Shown here in pieces: positions 24,724 through 37,860 of a stretch of DNA of 64,000 bases. Location: assembly GCA_013398055.1 (NCBI GenBank), contig VZRS01012069.1:409470-473469 (forward strand). The letters run 5' to 3'. Position 1 is the first letter of the stretch, and each line of letters starts with the position of its first letter. The notes under the pieces are model-generated. The model ran no database searches. It worked only from the letters and a program-made list of their open reading frames with translations, and was not told the origin of the DNA. Made by a program: the position numbers and the translations under genes. The DNA comes from Ifrita kowaldi. Taxonomy: Eukaryota > Chordata > Aves > Passeriformes > Cinclosomatidae.

Positions 24724-24885
24724 CTGGTCCAGCTGAATGCCTCCCTCCCCGTGTGCCGGCCTGCTTTGAATCCCAGCCAAGATGAAGTAATTGAAAACTG
24801 CCAGCCCGAATACTTCAAAAGTCTATCATGGAACAAGATTCAACAAGCCTCTTCTCAATTTGTAAATATGTTGGAATATAAGTAG
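24724..24885 (+). other. Candidate terminal exon, product unknown
   Basis: A 3' splice-site-like TTATTCCCTTGTGTTTCAG ends at 24723 and is followed by 53 open codons and a TAG at 24883-24885. The peptide has a protein-like mix (VCRPALNPSQDEVIENCQPE in its first half, then W, F and Y residues). The segment is richer in C and G at third positions in its first half than surrounding DNA. An AATAAA lies about 400 bp downstream at 25281. I do not recognise a family, and the frame is also open upstream of the putative acceptor (from 24649), so chance is quite possible. No upstream partner exon was found. Confidence 0.18.
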
Positions 24886-26204
24886 TAAAAAGGCTCTGAT
24901 GTCAAACAAGTTTAAGCATCAGCCGTGCTCCTTTATGAGTGCTACAGCGGTGCTTAATGCTTCATATTTAAACCCTATTAACACTGCTAAGTTACTTCAT
25001 CCCTGTGTTCCTCACACTGTTTTGCTCATAGATTTTTTTGATTTTTTTTTTATCATTCAGAGCATTCAGTTACTGCAGTGATGTATATGTATTGATAGTT
25101 TTAAAGTCATATTTAGAGGTCTAGGTTCACAAAACATTTTTATTTGTATGATTTTGCTTGACACAAAAGAAAAGTAGTTTTAGAAAGAACTTGTGTTTTG
25201 TATATTTTGGTTCTAACTTGGTGAGTTACATATTTTGGATATATACATATTCATGACCCACTTCTGGGTTGTTGGAACATAATAAAATACTAAAGTAAAA
25301 TGTAAACAAAACATAAACCTTTGCCACGTGGAGAGAGACCAAGAGTAACAGTGAGAATTGAGATGACATTACAATTTTATAATGAATGTATTTAAGTCCT
25401 CCTGGTTGTTTGCAACTTACTGGCTCTTGATGCCCAACCATTACTGACAGGCCATGTGCTGTTAACTGGACTGAAAAAATGACTTGCTCCAAAATTTATC
25501 ACTCTTAATAGCTTAACCTCTTTGTTGTCTTCACAATTAATCTTCTTACTACCAGAAAAGCTGAAAGAGTTAACTCAACACACTGTGGGTTGTCAGCAGT
25601 GGTGTTACAAATTTGAACTAAAAAATTTTAACCCAAACTTCTGGGAGGTGCTGATTCAGATCAAACAGTGTCAGCTTATGTCCCTCCCTAATTATTTAGA
25701 AGAACAGCTGGCAGAGTATTCGTAATACTTGATTCCTTGTGCAATACATAGGAATCATGGGTTTCAACTTGATCTCACAGAAAAGGCAGAGTTTTAAAAG
25801 AGAATTCAGGTGATTTACTGTAATCAGTGGAAGAGCAGTGCAGCCAGCAGTGATAAAGAAGAACTTTCAAATTATCAGATTTTAACATGACAGGGTCCCT
25901 CTTAGAAGGTTTTACACCCTCTGTTTAAAAAGAATAAGAAGCCTATAAAACCTAAGCAAATGTTTCTGAGTACAGCCCCTACCTTTGTGAGACAAGGTTA
26001 GTGAATCCCCATCCTTTATTTGCCTTTCTTTGTTGTCTCTTCAGAGACACATCACTGCAAGTCATCGAACCCTATGGAACCATCAGAAGTAAAGAGCAGC
26101 TGAGGGTTTGAAAAGTGCCAGAGCATTAATTAGCTCAGAATTCCTGAATCTCCACTGATACAATGAAAGTTACTCAATCACAGAATGATGTGGAAAGCCT
26201 AATA

Positions 26205-26440
26205 GCGGATTTATAGTTGAAGCACAGGAGTGGGAGGCAAGAAGTGCAGGTTCTATTCTTACTGCCAGCACCTGTGTGCAACCTTCAACAAACCATCCAT
26301 TCTCATTGCTCAATTTCTCTGTATGCAAAATGGAAATAATTGTGCTCACAGGACTCTTCTTAAGCTAACTTCACCTCCAGATGAGAAGCACTTTGGGATC
26401 TTCAGGTTAGAGAAACCACTGAACTGTAAAATATAATTTA
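26205..26440 (+). mobile_element. MIR/CORE-SINE, near full length
   Basis: Segment order follows the amniote MIR/CORE-SINE model throughout. It starts with a tRNA-like head (ATAGTTGAAGCACAGGAGTG), then GTGCAGGTTCTATTCTTACT around the B-box. Next come CTGCCAGCACCTGTGTGCAA, CTCAATTTCTCTGTATGCAA and AATGGAAATAAT, which match 'ccagctctgccactg...gtgtgacc' and 'cctcagtttcc..ctgtaaaatggggataat'. The 3' tail is AGAAGCACTTTGGGATCTTC followed by ACTGAACTGTAAAATATAAT, matching the 'aagcgctttgagatcttt...ctatataaatgcaaaatatta' end. It is a nonautonomous retroposon mobilised by an L2/L3-type LINE. The copy is ancient and inactive. Limits are good to about 10 bp. Confidence 0.72.
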
Positions 26441-29400
26441 AAATATGTATTTTACTGGATGTGCTTAAAATAAGAATTCCCTGTGCCAGTGTAAAGAGGA
26501 ATTTTGAGTGTGGGATACCAAGTCTAGATAATTTAACTGTTACCTTGAAATGTAAAAACGTTGTTTGCAAAGCATTTTTCAATTCAGCAAATGACTGTAA
26601 AGCAGCACTTCAAACAGCTTTGCCCAGAATATCTATTATTAGTAAACAACTGTGCCTTACAGGATTATTTTGCAACACTTTGCATTAGGTACACTTGAAG
26701 TAGGCTTCTGAAAATAGAGCTTCAAACATGTTAAAAGATAATATGTGTGTACACGAATAAACTTCTATGTTTTCTACAAACTTGCATTTCTGCTCTAACA
26801 GAAACAAAAGTAATTTCAGAAATGACATTCAATATCTGACTCACTTTTATGCTCAGTAAAGGTGACACATTGCAGAAGAATAGAGCACAGAGCTAGCCTG
26901 GCTTTGGCTATTTCCTGTTTAGTCAGAAATAGCTGTTGGAGCTGTGTTTATCCCTCACATCACATCAGCAAACAGCAATCCTCCTAAACACATCTGTCCA
27001 GTTGGTCCTGGTGTAAACACTTAAAAGTTCTGGTCTGTGTGACCAGTTTTGGTAAGCTTTATGTATGAAAAAGCAGGAGAACAGTTATTGTGTGAGGACT
27101 GCTAGTAGGACTGGTGACCCTCTTCAGACTTTTCCTTTCAAACAGATGCACAGATTTGTCTACTAAAACTGTGTTGCTTAATCTTCATTCAGTATTGTGC
27201 ACTACAGCTTTTGTGCTCATCTCAGCATTTTTTTTCTAGGGCCCTTCTACCCACACAAACGGCAAACATTTAGTAAATATTTGTTGAAGACTTCAAACAT
27301 AATCTACTTTGAAAATTCAGATTGTTAGCTAAATTAAAAAGGCATAGTCCGCATGCAATCATCAGTCAGACTCGAAGTAAACTGGGGCTCAAAGCAGGTC
27401 AAAGTCATAAATAAATTCGTAGGCTCAGATAAAGCCTTAGTCATTAACAAGAGCACAATAACTGGAAAAAACAGTATTATGTGAATTTGAATTCCAAAAC
27501 TGAAAGTGTTGCTACATGAACTCATCTACATCAATTGGCAGAAAAAATAACAACAATCCTCGTTTGCAACAGCATCCTCCTTATCTCATGACTTTCATTA
27601 AAGAGCTCTCCTGAAGTTTTTCCTCTACTGATCTGCTTTCCCTACTCAAAGGGAGACTGAACCATGCCAGGGAGTACAACAGGAAAGACATGGCAGCCCT
27701 GTTTTGATGAACTAAAGCCACTGTTCCGCAGTTTACCACTTTTGCAGAAATGTGATTGTCTGTTACTAGTGCTTGGCACCAAAGGATATGTACTGCCACC
27801 AAAATTGCTAGTAGTAGACAGAGAACCAAATCTCCATAAGTCAAGGTAAATAGAAGAGTAAGTAAAGGAAGACAAGTTACATTTTTTTTTCCAAAACTAC
27901 ACTTTCCAAGTCTTATTATACAAAAGCTGTCACATTGCACTTCCACCTGAAATCCAGTAAGTTCAGTGTGTTTTAGAATTCCCCTTATTTCTTTTTTTTT
28001 CAAATCAAGGGAGAGACCAATCACCACACAGGACAGACCTGCAGCACTGTCTGCAGGGGCAATAAGTACGGTGACCCTCTATAAGGGCTTTCTCCATTTT
28101 TGCAGTGGAAAAGTTCCAAAGACCTCTGCCAGCAAAGCTTTAAGAAAGCAGCTGAATCTTTGCCTCTGCAAAAGAAGAACGACAAAACTACCCAAAGACA
28201 GGGTAACAGCTATGCCTTTACCTTGTACATAAGCTGACCACACAGGGACAGCTACCAGCATTCCTGTATAAAAACCCTCTAGAAAAGCATTCTTTTCAGC
28301 CCAAGTATGGGGCACAATTGCCAAGGCTACTTATCTTCTGCAAGTTAGGCAGAAATACCCAGCTCTTTCCAGCACCCCAGAAATTCCTGGCCATAGAGAC
28401 TTTCTCTGCTTTCTCTTCTGCAAAAGCTCCCACTACATAACCCATTCACCTTTCCAGGCAGGCAGCCTGTTCAATCTGCCAGCTGGGAATGAGACCATAG
28501 CTGATTCCCAGCACCTCTGCCATTTTACAGCCTTGGCCAGCTGTTCTTGCAGGGCTTTAAAAACCAGGAAACTGCTATCCTGCTCACCATATAAAAAGAG
28601 GATATGCCCTCACTGTAGGGGAATTACCAGCTTTTGCTGTGCTTGGCCAAGCAGTGTGCTGGCAGAGCACACAACCCAAACCCCTGTAAAATATTTGCTT
28701 TACACCAAAGCAAGCTGAGAATAGAGAAGCAGAAACTGTCAGATATTACCTGAATCAGGCATACAGCATTACCTTTATGCAATGTGACTTTGTCTCAGAC
28801 TGAAATAGGGCACAGCTGAATTTGTAAATAGCCTAGTATTCACCCCTCTGTCCTTGTGTAAATTAAACAGGAACCTTTTGAACAACAATTCTGGCGTCCT
28901 CTGCAAGCTTTTCTGGAGGCTCCATGTGGAGCCACCTTGTCGGGTGACTGAGATCTTCCAATTCCCATGCCATGAAACATGTTGAAGATGAAGGCAACTG
29001 TGGTGAGATATGGTGACATTGAAATATGGAAGCACCTACAGAAAAGATTTCTGTAGATACTTCTATGAGGATTCTGCATGATTTGGTGGCAATTTAAAAA
29101 TTAAACTAGATGGTAAAGCTTTATTTTCTTTGTTATCTTATAGAAAGCTTTCCTTTGAAGTAGAATATTACATTAGTCATTCTGGGTTCAGCTATAACAG
29201 AATCTAATCTGGGCATCTGCAGTCCTGACTATTAGCTGCTTTTATGATCTTGTGGGTATTTTTTGAGTTGAGCATTAATTACAAAGTGTTACAGCGTAAA
29301 TATGTATGCATGTCTTAGAAAATGGATGCAGTTACCAGTCCCCTTTGTGTTACTGCCCATGTGCCAGCCATGCTCAAGGTCCCACTCGTACTTACACAGC

Positions 29401-30682
29401 AGAAGTTACGTGTCTCTAGCAGTTTCTCAGAGAGTGGTTTTGTTGAGAAAACGTAGCCCAAGCTTCCCTGCTAAATGTAATTTATTTTATTTTTATTTGA
29501 TTTTGCCATGTCACTCATGTCCTTGTTTTGCCACCTGCTCTATCTCAGTCAGCATATAATTTATAAAACTCCGTAAGAAGGATGGAGACAATCTTCCTGT
29601 TACTGTTCTGTACAATACGAAGACAAAGTGATCCTGGGTATAGGAACGAAGCCATAGTATGGTTTCAAACTAGATCTAGAAAAAAAATCCAACTGATTTT
29701 GTATCATTGAGATTTCTAGGTAGTTTAAAATGTGCCCGTTTGTATTTGCAGTGCAAATAGTCAACGGGAAGAACAAACGGTTCCTTGAAGTTAGTGAAAC
29801 GGGGGATCAGAAGGCTGCTGCTCCTGTTTAAGTCATTTGGAATTTTGCCACTGGTACAACAGGGCTGAGATTTCATGCTGGGATCCAAATGTGAATGACC
29901 AACCCTATGCCAGAGGGGAAGCCACACATCCTTTTTTGTTTTGATAGGCTCAATTGCAAAAATAGGTAAAAGCAAGACCATGCAAAAGTCACTCTGCCTC
30001 AAAGGTGAGATTTCCTGAGGAAAAAAAATGGTCCTAACTCTCCATTTGCTCCGCTGCTCTCCATTAGCAGTGATGTGTCATGACTGATTCTGGTGCAGAT
30101 GCAAAAGAGGGCAAAGAAATGGATCTAATACATTTTTCAAAAAACCAGGACTTCCAGACTTCCACTCAGATACCGGGAGATGCCAAGTTTCTGCTGACCG
30201 TGCTTAACAAACATGTTCTCTTTGCATTTGTCTGTGCCAAACCAGGAACACTTTAAGTAATTCTAAACTTTAGCTTGATAGTTATTTTTCTTTTTCTCAT
30301 TCATACTCTGACTTATGTATGATTTATAATGTTTCTACTGGGAAAGCTTCATATGCAAATAAGCTTTCCTTTGTGAGAGTTTGTACATTACCATTTGGAG
30401 GCATATTTTTACTTTTACTATAGTAATATTTCCTACATCGATTTTCAACTTCATCATTACTGGAAATTGTCTAGGTAATAATTTTAAAGATGTTAAAGAC
30501 CTGCTGGTATTTCATGCAAAAGCCTGACAAACATTCCATTAAAAATTGTGCTGGTGAGAATTCATCAAAAGGCACACTTTTCTAATCCCCTTCTTTTATT
30601 ACAGACTTTGTCACCTGAAGTTACACACTTAATTTCTAAATACATGATTGGTCCCAGCTCCTCTTGTTTGTATCTTCCCCAG

Positions 30683-30774
30683 AGGAAGATGCTGAGTCAG
30701 ACAGAGATAAAGAAAAAGAAACTTCTAACACAACTAATCATTCATCGTGTTCAACCCAAGATAAAGAGGGCTAG
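30683..30774 (+). other. Candidate small exon, product unknown
   Basis: A pyrimidine-rich tract ending GTTTGTATCTTCCCCAG precedes the segment. In the frame entered after two bases it reads EDAESDRDKEKETSN and continues polar to a TAG at 30772-30774. The acidic/basic low-complexity composition resembles disordered regions of nuclear proteins, but an A/G-rich DNA tract gives the same appearance by chance. A second frame across the same DNA is open as well (30548-30832), which weakens the case. No family recognised. Confidence 0.13.
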
Positions 30775-31065
30775 GTTGCAGCAGTCTTTGAAGCTTTCTT
30801 TTTATCGGGATCCTATAAAAACTTCATTTTGAGACTTCCCACAAATGGAAAAGAAATAGCTGTTTTATTGGTACCAATGTAAGATCATCAGCCCCAGCTC
30901 ATGTAAGGCAATGAGCAAAAACGAGATGGCAAAAATGAGGAGCATAATTTTCACTCAATTGAAGACCTTTTTTTCAGACATTTTCTACTCATAGTTACCC
31001 TTATTATTATTTGTTTTCAGTCACTATTCACATAGTGGGCATATTCAACTTTTCATCTCTATATA

Positions 31066-31113
31066 TTTTTACCTATCTGTTTACCTATTTTACCTATATT
31101 TTACCTATCTATT
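31066..31113. repeat. Degenerate TTACCTAT tandem repeat
   Basis: TTACCTAT occurs four times at irregular spacing of about 9-12 bp. It is a small imperfect satellite-like array with no evident function. Confidence 0.7.
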
Positions 31114-34100
31114 ACTTTCATTGGTACAACAAATTAGCTACATTTTCATTCAGTTCTTTCACTAGCATGTTGAGTTTAAATGGAAAGTATTCAGATTACA
31201 TGGATTAATTAGATGTTTTATTAAAAAAAACAGGAAAATGAGTTGCAGAGTATAATATAAAACACAGCAGGCTTTGACTTTCTGCCTGGAAGCTGTTTAA
31301 AAAAATAATAATAATTAAGAAGGAAATGAAGAGTACACTGTATTCTATGCATAAATCAGAGATATTAAAGGCAAATATTTGCTTTTAGATTATGATGAAC
31401 TCAGATTTACACTAAAAAAATGGACTTGAGATGTTAATTCAGCTAAATATGAGCTCTAATCAGTCATTCCTCCTGCATCATCTTCCATGGCTATGCATAA
31501 TAATAGTAGAGGTGCTCATACTGTAACACAACCTTTCACTGTAAGCTACACCCTGAGGATGTTTTCTCCCCTTATCCTTGAATCCCCTTTGCACAGCCCT
31601 AAGCCCCATCACACATTTAGAAGGAACAGTTCAAAAACTAGATGGAGTATAATAAATTAATCTGGACTTAGTGGGTGGATAAAAGGTCCAGCAGGGGTTT
31701 GTTACAGACCCTGGGGACAAGAAGAGAGAGGAAAATGGAATGCTGCACAATGACATTAGTAAGGCAAACAGAGATAACACTCTGTGTGCACGCCTGTGTG
31801 CATGTGTCTGTGTGTGTCTGCAGAGTGCTGGGGGAAGGGTGGCATCAGTATTCTCAGCCTTGAATCATCTTAATGTAATAACGATTGAATACTGCCAGCC
31901 TGCTTCCAGAGAGCCAAGGAAGGAGTGTTTCTACATCTGTCCTTAAATTATCACACAAAACCAAATCACAGACATGAGAACTCTACAGCAAAAAGCAAAC
32001 AGCGTTAGCAAGCCTCCATTCTGAACACTCTTAGGAGTTTGAAACCTTTGCTCTCTGACCAGACCTACCCAGAGAGGGAAGGTGTGCACAGCCTGTATCA
32101 ACTTATTATGGTACAACTTTATAATAGGAGATGCAAGAATGAATTCCTGTGCTTTTGAATAGCAGATAAACACAAGTGTTAGATACCAGAAACCAGGTTT
32201 GTTCTGATATATACCCTTACAAATAGTACTGGTGTCGTATCAATGTTGAGAGCTAAGGTGGCAGATGCACTGTGTTTGGCCACCGTTACCACCTTTCCAA
32301 GGAAAGATTAATTGACAATAAAAGTGCTTCTGTCCTACTCATAACCTGTGAAATGGGCTCTCCCTTTCACACAGACTTGGACTTCCTGCCTGCTATGGAC
32401 CATCTTCAGGTAGGACATCAAGTGTATAATTTCATAAAGGAAACATTTCAGAATGCAGAGAAGCACACGGCAAAACAGTGCAAGGAAAGAAAGAGGGGGT
32501 TCCAATGGATTGAGAATTGCATTGTCAGAAGCCTACAAACCAACAGGTTTGGAAAAGTAATTTCTGATAATCCATTTGAAATTTCTACCTAAAATACGAA
32601 AGATATGAATGAAATGTTCCTGTCTTGAATATATATTCATCACAACTCAACAGGCAAAATGCACTTCAAAATGGAAATGAAACAAAACTAATGTAATTGT
32701 AAAACATGCCAAAATAGCAGCTGTTCTTCATTCCCTTTTTCACACCTACTGTCAGCAAGGGCTTGTCATAGATCATGCAATTTGGGTCATTACCCATTAT
32801 ATCAAAGAATATAGATGCCAGTGCTTCCCATTTCATTTTTCCAGCAGAATTCTGAACGACATCTTTAGACATACACAAGGAGAGGGTGCAACATATCTGC
32901 TGTACAGGGACCTTGGAAAACAAGTTAAAGTGCCTTCTACTACTGCTTGCATTGACCAGATCCCCCTCCCAGCTCTCCTAGAGCTGTTGAGCAAAAGCAG
33001 GGATTTGAAGAAGGTCCTCCTGGACATCACTCATATTTTCCCCATGTCCATTCTTTTCTGGCTCAACTCCACCAACACAGCACACCTATACTTTCCAAAG
33101 AGGAGTTTCCAAGTTTGAGCCTAGCTTTAGTTTAAAACCATCTTTTCTTTACTCATTCTCTCAAAAAACTGCATCTGCAATGGAATCTTTGGAGTGCAAG
33201 AATTATGTGCGGTTACTGGCTTAAATCCGTGCTGGATTCCCAATGGTCTATTTTTATCTCATGATCTCAGAACAATTTGGGATGTTGCACAACAACCAAC
33301 AGTTCTGATGCAAAGAAATGGTAGCAATGCAGTTTTTCAAGTTAAAAATCTGGATAGGATGCTGGACTGGCAACATCTGACTGGCTGAAGATTGTGAAAG
33401 AAGCAGCTAAAGTAGAGTAAAGGATGTTACCCAGAAAAATACCCAAAAGAGCTAAAAGTTAAAATAGCCCAAGCTTATCAGGTCTTTAGCAACATCTTAC
33501 ATGTAATAAAAAATATGAAGATATGTAATTAACTGAATAGTGAAGAACACTTCCAGAACTTGCAGAGAGTTAATTTTGAAGTCATAGCAACTTTCTTCAT
33601 CTGCCGGGGCTGCATCTGACTGTTGCCAGAATGTACTCAATGCTGAGTATCTCTATTCCTGCATAACTCTTATTCACAAAACACAAAAAGAACACAAACA
33701 ATGTTCTTCCTTTTATTTGTTTGTAAGTTTGCCAGAGTTATTTAAATCCTGGGAAGAGGTATTACAATAGATAGAAATGATGTATGAATACTACGTAAAT
33801 GATGATAATGGAAGGGCTGATTTAATAAATGGAAATTTTAAGCTGAAAGCATGAATGAGAAGGTACTGGACCTCCAGCTCCACTGATGTGGAACGCGAGG
33901 TCATGAAGAACTGAGGGGAAATGCTGCATGTTGTCCTGCCAGGATTTATCCCATGCCCTGAAAACCAGACACACTGGTGGATAAGCTACTGGAGCTGCCA
34001 CCTTGCAGGTGATACTTGAAGCTGACCATCTAATCATCTACAGCACTCTTTGTACAGAATAAGGAATTAGCTGTAGTGAACTGGCCTCATTTCAGCCTGC

Positions 34101-36920
34101 GTAATTACATCCTGCACACCTATGATTCCTTTGCCATTTCTTAGGGGAAAAAAAGAACATATTCTTCCCTTGCTGTAAGCCTTTTGCCTAGGAAATCTCA
34201 GAAATAGCTGTAGTCATCTTGCACTTAAGTCTGATATCAAACTGTTAAATTTGCAATGTACTTTGAGATCATTTATTCTAAATCTTAAGATTATTATTGC
34301 AGACATCTCAAAGGACTACATATTCCACCTGCATGTTCCAATAATGAGGCATGAAAGAGTAAACTGAGAGTTTGGTTTCTGATTCCTCCTCCTTTTTTGC
34401 CCTGCCCATTATATGCTTTGAAAACCGAAGTCATAACACTGTCGGAACATTTTTTTTCAGTGGTTTAATAAACATGACATGCTTGCACTTGCTTTGCATT
34501 TTAATAGCAATGCAGTGGCAATAAGACACTTCCACAAATATAATGCATGCAATTACATAGGGTTTTAAGTGCTAACTTTTTGTCAGGCATATATATACAC
34601 ACATATTTTAGAGTCTCTTTTGTCCAAAACCTAAAAATCCTGTCTCAGTTTTCACTTTCCCATTATGGGTATCTGACTGCCTGTCAGGTGGAATTTGAAG
34701 GGCACACACCACTTGGAGCTGTTAAGAGCCAGATCTTTGTGACTGTATCACTGTAATTAGCTTCAGTGGAAACTTTTCAACGGCACCAGAGGAGTACCTA
34801 TCGAAGCGGTCACGTTGTTGATCTGACAGTTTTTAATCTTTCTTTTTCTTCCTTGAGGACAGTTCCAACATGAGGGATCTGTTCCCTAATCTGCATATAT
34901 ATACACCACTTCACAGACAGGTCTGCTTGATTGTATTTGTATTTTTCGTCTTCTGCTTTCTCTTAACGACTTTGGTGCTCTCCTGCATTTCAGTATACAC
35001 AGAGAAATGTAACTTGACTGTGTGCAGGGTGTGCTGCTGCCCTGGTGTGCTGTGTTTCAGTGTGGTGTGCCAGGTGCTTGTGACCAGCAGATGGGTGTGA
35101 CAGAGCACTCAGGAGTGACCACTGAGAGCATCAGTGCTAAGAGCAACCATGGCCAAGTGTTGTTAACACAAGAAGCTTGGTTCAGGATTTTAAAGTCCCA
35201 AAGTATTGTAATGGTCTGTCTAGGGTTTTGGTTTGACCCATTTTAAATACCTTGTGTCTGTTAGGGGAGTAGACCTTCATTAACCTGCCCTGAAGTCCTT
35301 AAAAATTAAATTAAATCTCACTAGAAAAGATTCAAGTAGTAAAGTGGTTGTTTTCATTCTAAGTGATATAATTTGTACTGTGTTATGCTTCTGATTTTGG
35401 GCCATCACCCCTCTCTCTCTCTCTTGCCAGGCTCAGGGTGACATTTCACTTGTTTTTATTCAGAGGTAAATTGGATGACCAGGAATGAAATTAATTCCAG
35501 AGTCTGGCTCAAAGTGCATTATAATAAACAAAAGGACTCATATTAACTTTAGTAGAATACCTACAATGTTTAATAGAGCACTACAGTTAACATAAGCCAT
35601 AATATGCACATAGTTTTAAAGAAAAAGCTTTAATATTCCATACCATACTGATAGGATTTAATCTATGTTTATGCTAAGCAGCATAACTTTCTTTTATGTT
35701 TCAGATGTTATGTTCATAAATTTACAGTATAATACCGTATTTTGCTTTTGCATTAGGTTCAGCTAGACTGTTATCCTGACAAACATTTTTAAGGATTTTT
35801 TACTTACTAACTCAAGAAACTACACTCAGAATTTTTCTGCTACATACCTTCACTGGTGTAGGGATTATAGGCTTGAGCAACTTACATTGTATAATAAGCT
35901 GCCAAATGAGATGAGGTAAAACAGTAACTCCACAAAAGGATCTAATTCAGTGTACTTACTGTGTGCTAGCATTAGTCAGTGATTACATTATTAAATCCTC
36001 TCTAATTATTATTTGAAGCTTTTCATAAATAGCTTTTTACAAAATGGATCTTATCTAAAAAATTTAATTTATTGGATGTTTACAGGCTTAAAAAAAGTGA
36101 TTTTATGATACAAAACCAGAATTACTTCCTTTTTAAATAAACCAAATTGGTGCTGTAATTGAGATGAGCATGCTATTTTTTTCACACAATAATCTGATAT
36201 GGGACTTTCTTCTCTCAAGAGACTTGCTTGATCTGGTCTTTATAGACATTCAGTCTCTGTAAATATGCTTTTGGTTTCTTTATCAGTAATAGTATTAGAC
36301 CTGAATGCTTTAGTATACAGTATAATGGGATATTAAAGGGCTTTCTGTATATGTTTTAGACAAGCCAGTCTAATAGAAAGAAATGAATGCATGAAGGATA
36401 TTCTTTACAAGTAGACAGTACCATTTATAAGGATTTTCTTCTACCATTTAGTTATTATATTTTTAAAGAAAATCACATTGCCTTCTTTCCCTTTTTTTTT
36501 CTCTCTGTCATTGTTTGCCTTTTCCTCCTGCTTGTACTTTGCTACCGAACCATCTGACTATCTGTGTTGCCATGGGAAGGACTGCAACGCCATAAATTCA
36601 GAGAAAAGAAGTTCCTGTGTTCATATTTTCCCCCCATTTTATTCTTAAACAATCATTAGCACAGATTAGCTGCTTTCATAAGGGTGTTCTGGCACTGGAG
36701 GAGGATTGTGAAATATTCATTTCTGGAAAAGATACAGCAAAAACATTCTGCTTGTTTCACAGAAAGGAACCAACCTACACAGGCAAAAGTCAGTTCTTCC
36801 CAAGTTGTAGATACCTGACTGTTTGAGAACTGGGTCAAATTATGGGCAGTTATCCATCTAGTCTTACAGTAGCTAATGTGAATTCCAGAAATGCTAAAAA
36901 ACAGAGTTTAAAATGTTGGG

Positions 36921-36940
36921 AAAAAAAAAAAAAAAAAAAA
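36921..36940. repeat. A(20) homopolymer
   Basis: Twenty consecutive A residues, the longest homopolymer I saw in the window. The preceding sequence shows no SINE or processed-pseudogene body, so I do not interpret it as a retroposon tail. Confidence 0.9.
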
Positions 36941-37732
36941 GCTGGATGCCTTGGAGGATTTGTGATGCAATTCAGAGATTTTCTTTTTGAAATCACTGGT
37001 TAAACACCCCACAGGCTGAAATTTGCCACCTTCTGAAAACTTTAAAGTGTGGCCCATGCAGAGGAAGCCAGTGGCCTCAGCTCAGTTGCCAGTGCCAGCT
37101 CTTCCCACTGGAGAAATGAGCTTCCTTATGCAAGCAGGCGCTCGCTTAGCAGGCTCAAAAGGGAAAGGCCAAAACATCGACCAAAAGCAGGTCCTCCAAG
37201 TGCCACAGTGTAAATAACAAACCTGGGTTTGTTCAACAGAAAACTCTTTGAGCCACAAACTAAATGTCTTTGGACAATGGGCTCCTCAAGTCACATCTAC
37301 TGAAGTAAAAGGGAATGTACCACTTGGGCACAGCGGGGGCAGAATCACACACTGTAATGGGATCAAACTTCCTCATGTAAAGCCAGACCAAGTGCCTTTA
37401 CATGTCACAGCAGGGTCCTATGTGTTGGACACTGCAAGGACCAGTCAGCATCACCAGGCCATAGCCCTACATTACCTGCTTTTGCCATCCCGAACCAAGA
37501 CTGGGGGCTCACGCTTATTCCCTCGGGATACAGTTCCAAAACTCCAAACAGGCAAAATGAAGACCCTCGCTGGTACTTTGCAAAGAACACGACTTGACCC
37601 TACTTCAGTCACTGTATTAATCATCCAGTGCTGACATGGGGAACGGCTCATTTTGACCAGTAAACAACAGAAATGTGATTCAGAAGATACAGGGAGAGAG
37701 CGCAAGGCTCAAGAAGCCGAGCGCAGACTCAC

Positions 37733-37860
37733 CGTCCTGTCTGCAGCCACATGCTAATCTCACGTTTGGCTGATGGCTGTGTGCTGAGCTGCTCTGTTCA
37801 ATATTTTGCATGTTGATTGGCTTGTTATTCACTTCTGCCTCTGCTGGAAGCCAGGCTAAC
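37733..37860 (-). other. Candidate 128-bp minus-strand exon
   Basis: On the minus strand TTGTTTTCCACACTTCCCCC then ACAG (ending at 37861) is a strong 3' splice site with a long pyrimidine tract. The segment ends at GACG|GTGAGT, a near-consensus 5' splice site (intron GT at 37732-37731). Of three frames only one is open over all 128 bp; it reads AEAEVNNKPINMQNIEQSSS and continues to CGCRQD. Entry leaves one base and exit leaves one base. I recognise no protein family, so this could be an exon of a long noncoding RNA or a 5' UTR exon. The quality of both splice signals is what makes it stand out from background. Confidence 0.28.

Larger units (their letters stand above)
21016..26204. other. Noncoding DNA with low-complexity tracts
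   Basis: No confident gene. It contains T-rich tracts at 21316-21356 and 22819-22896, a GC-richer section at 22980-23350 with a 120-codon frame carrying a CCHC-like spacing (see findings), and a splice-preceded open segment at 24724-24885. The remainder shows nothing I can name. Confidence 0.5.

Noticed and set aside
27740..27845. Plus-strand segment between an acceptor-like TTTTGCAG and AAG|GTAAAT
   Set aside because: The donor is weak, the frame is not distinctive, and the antisense frame is open too. It ranks below the splice-flanked segments that were reported.
27581..28027. 148-codon minus-strand frame with hydrophobic stretches
   Set aside because: It overlaps an equally plausible plus-strand frame (27664-27849), contains no known motif, and its hydrophobic parts follow from A/G-rich complement composition.
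28079..28324. Minus-strand frame beginning with a protein-like 34-residue stretch before CAAG|GTAAAG
   Set aside because: It opens at a non-ATG codon two codons after an in-frame stop, and the acceptor that would be needed (TAAGTAG) is poor.
33194..33388. 64-codon plus-strand frame with varied residues
   Set aside because: No splice or promoter context and no family resemblance; treated as chance.
36921..36940. A(20) as the tail of a processed pseudogene or SINE
   Set aside because: The preceding 300 bp shows no retroposon body, no polyadenylation signal at the proper distance and no target-site duplication that I could find.
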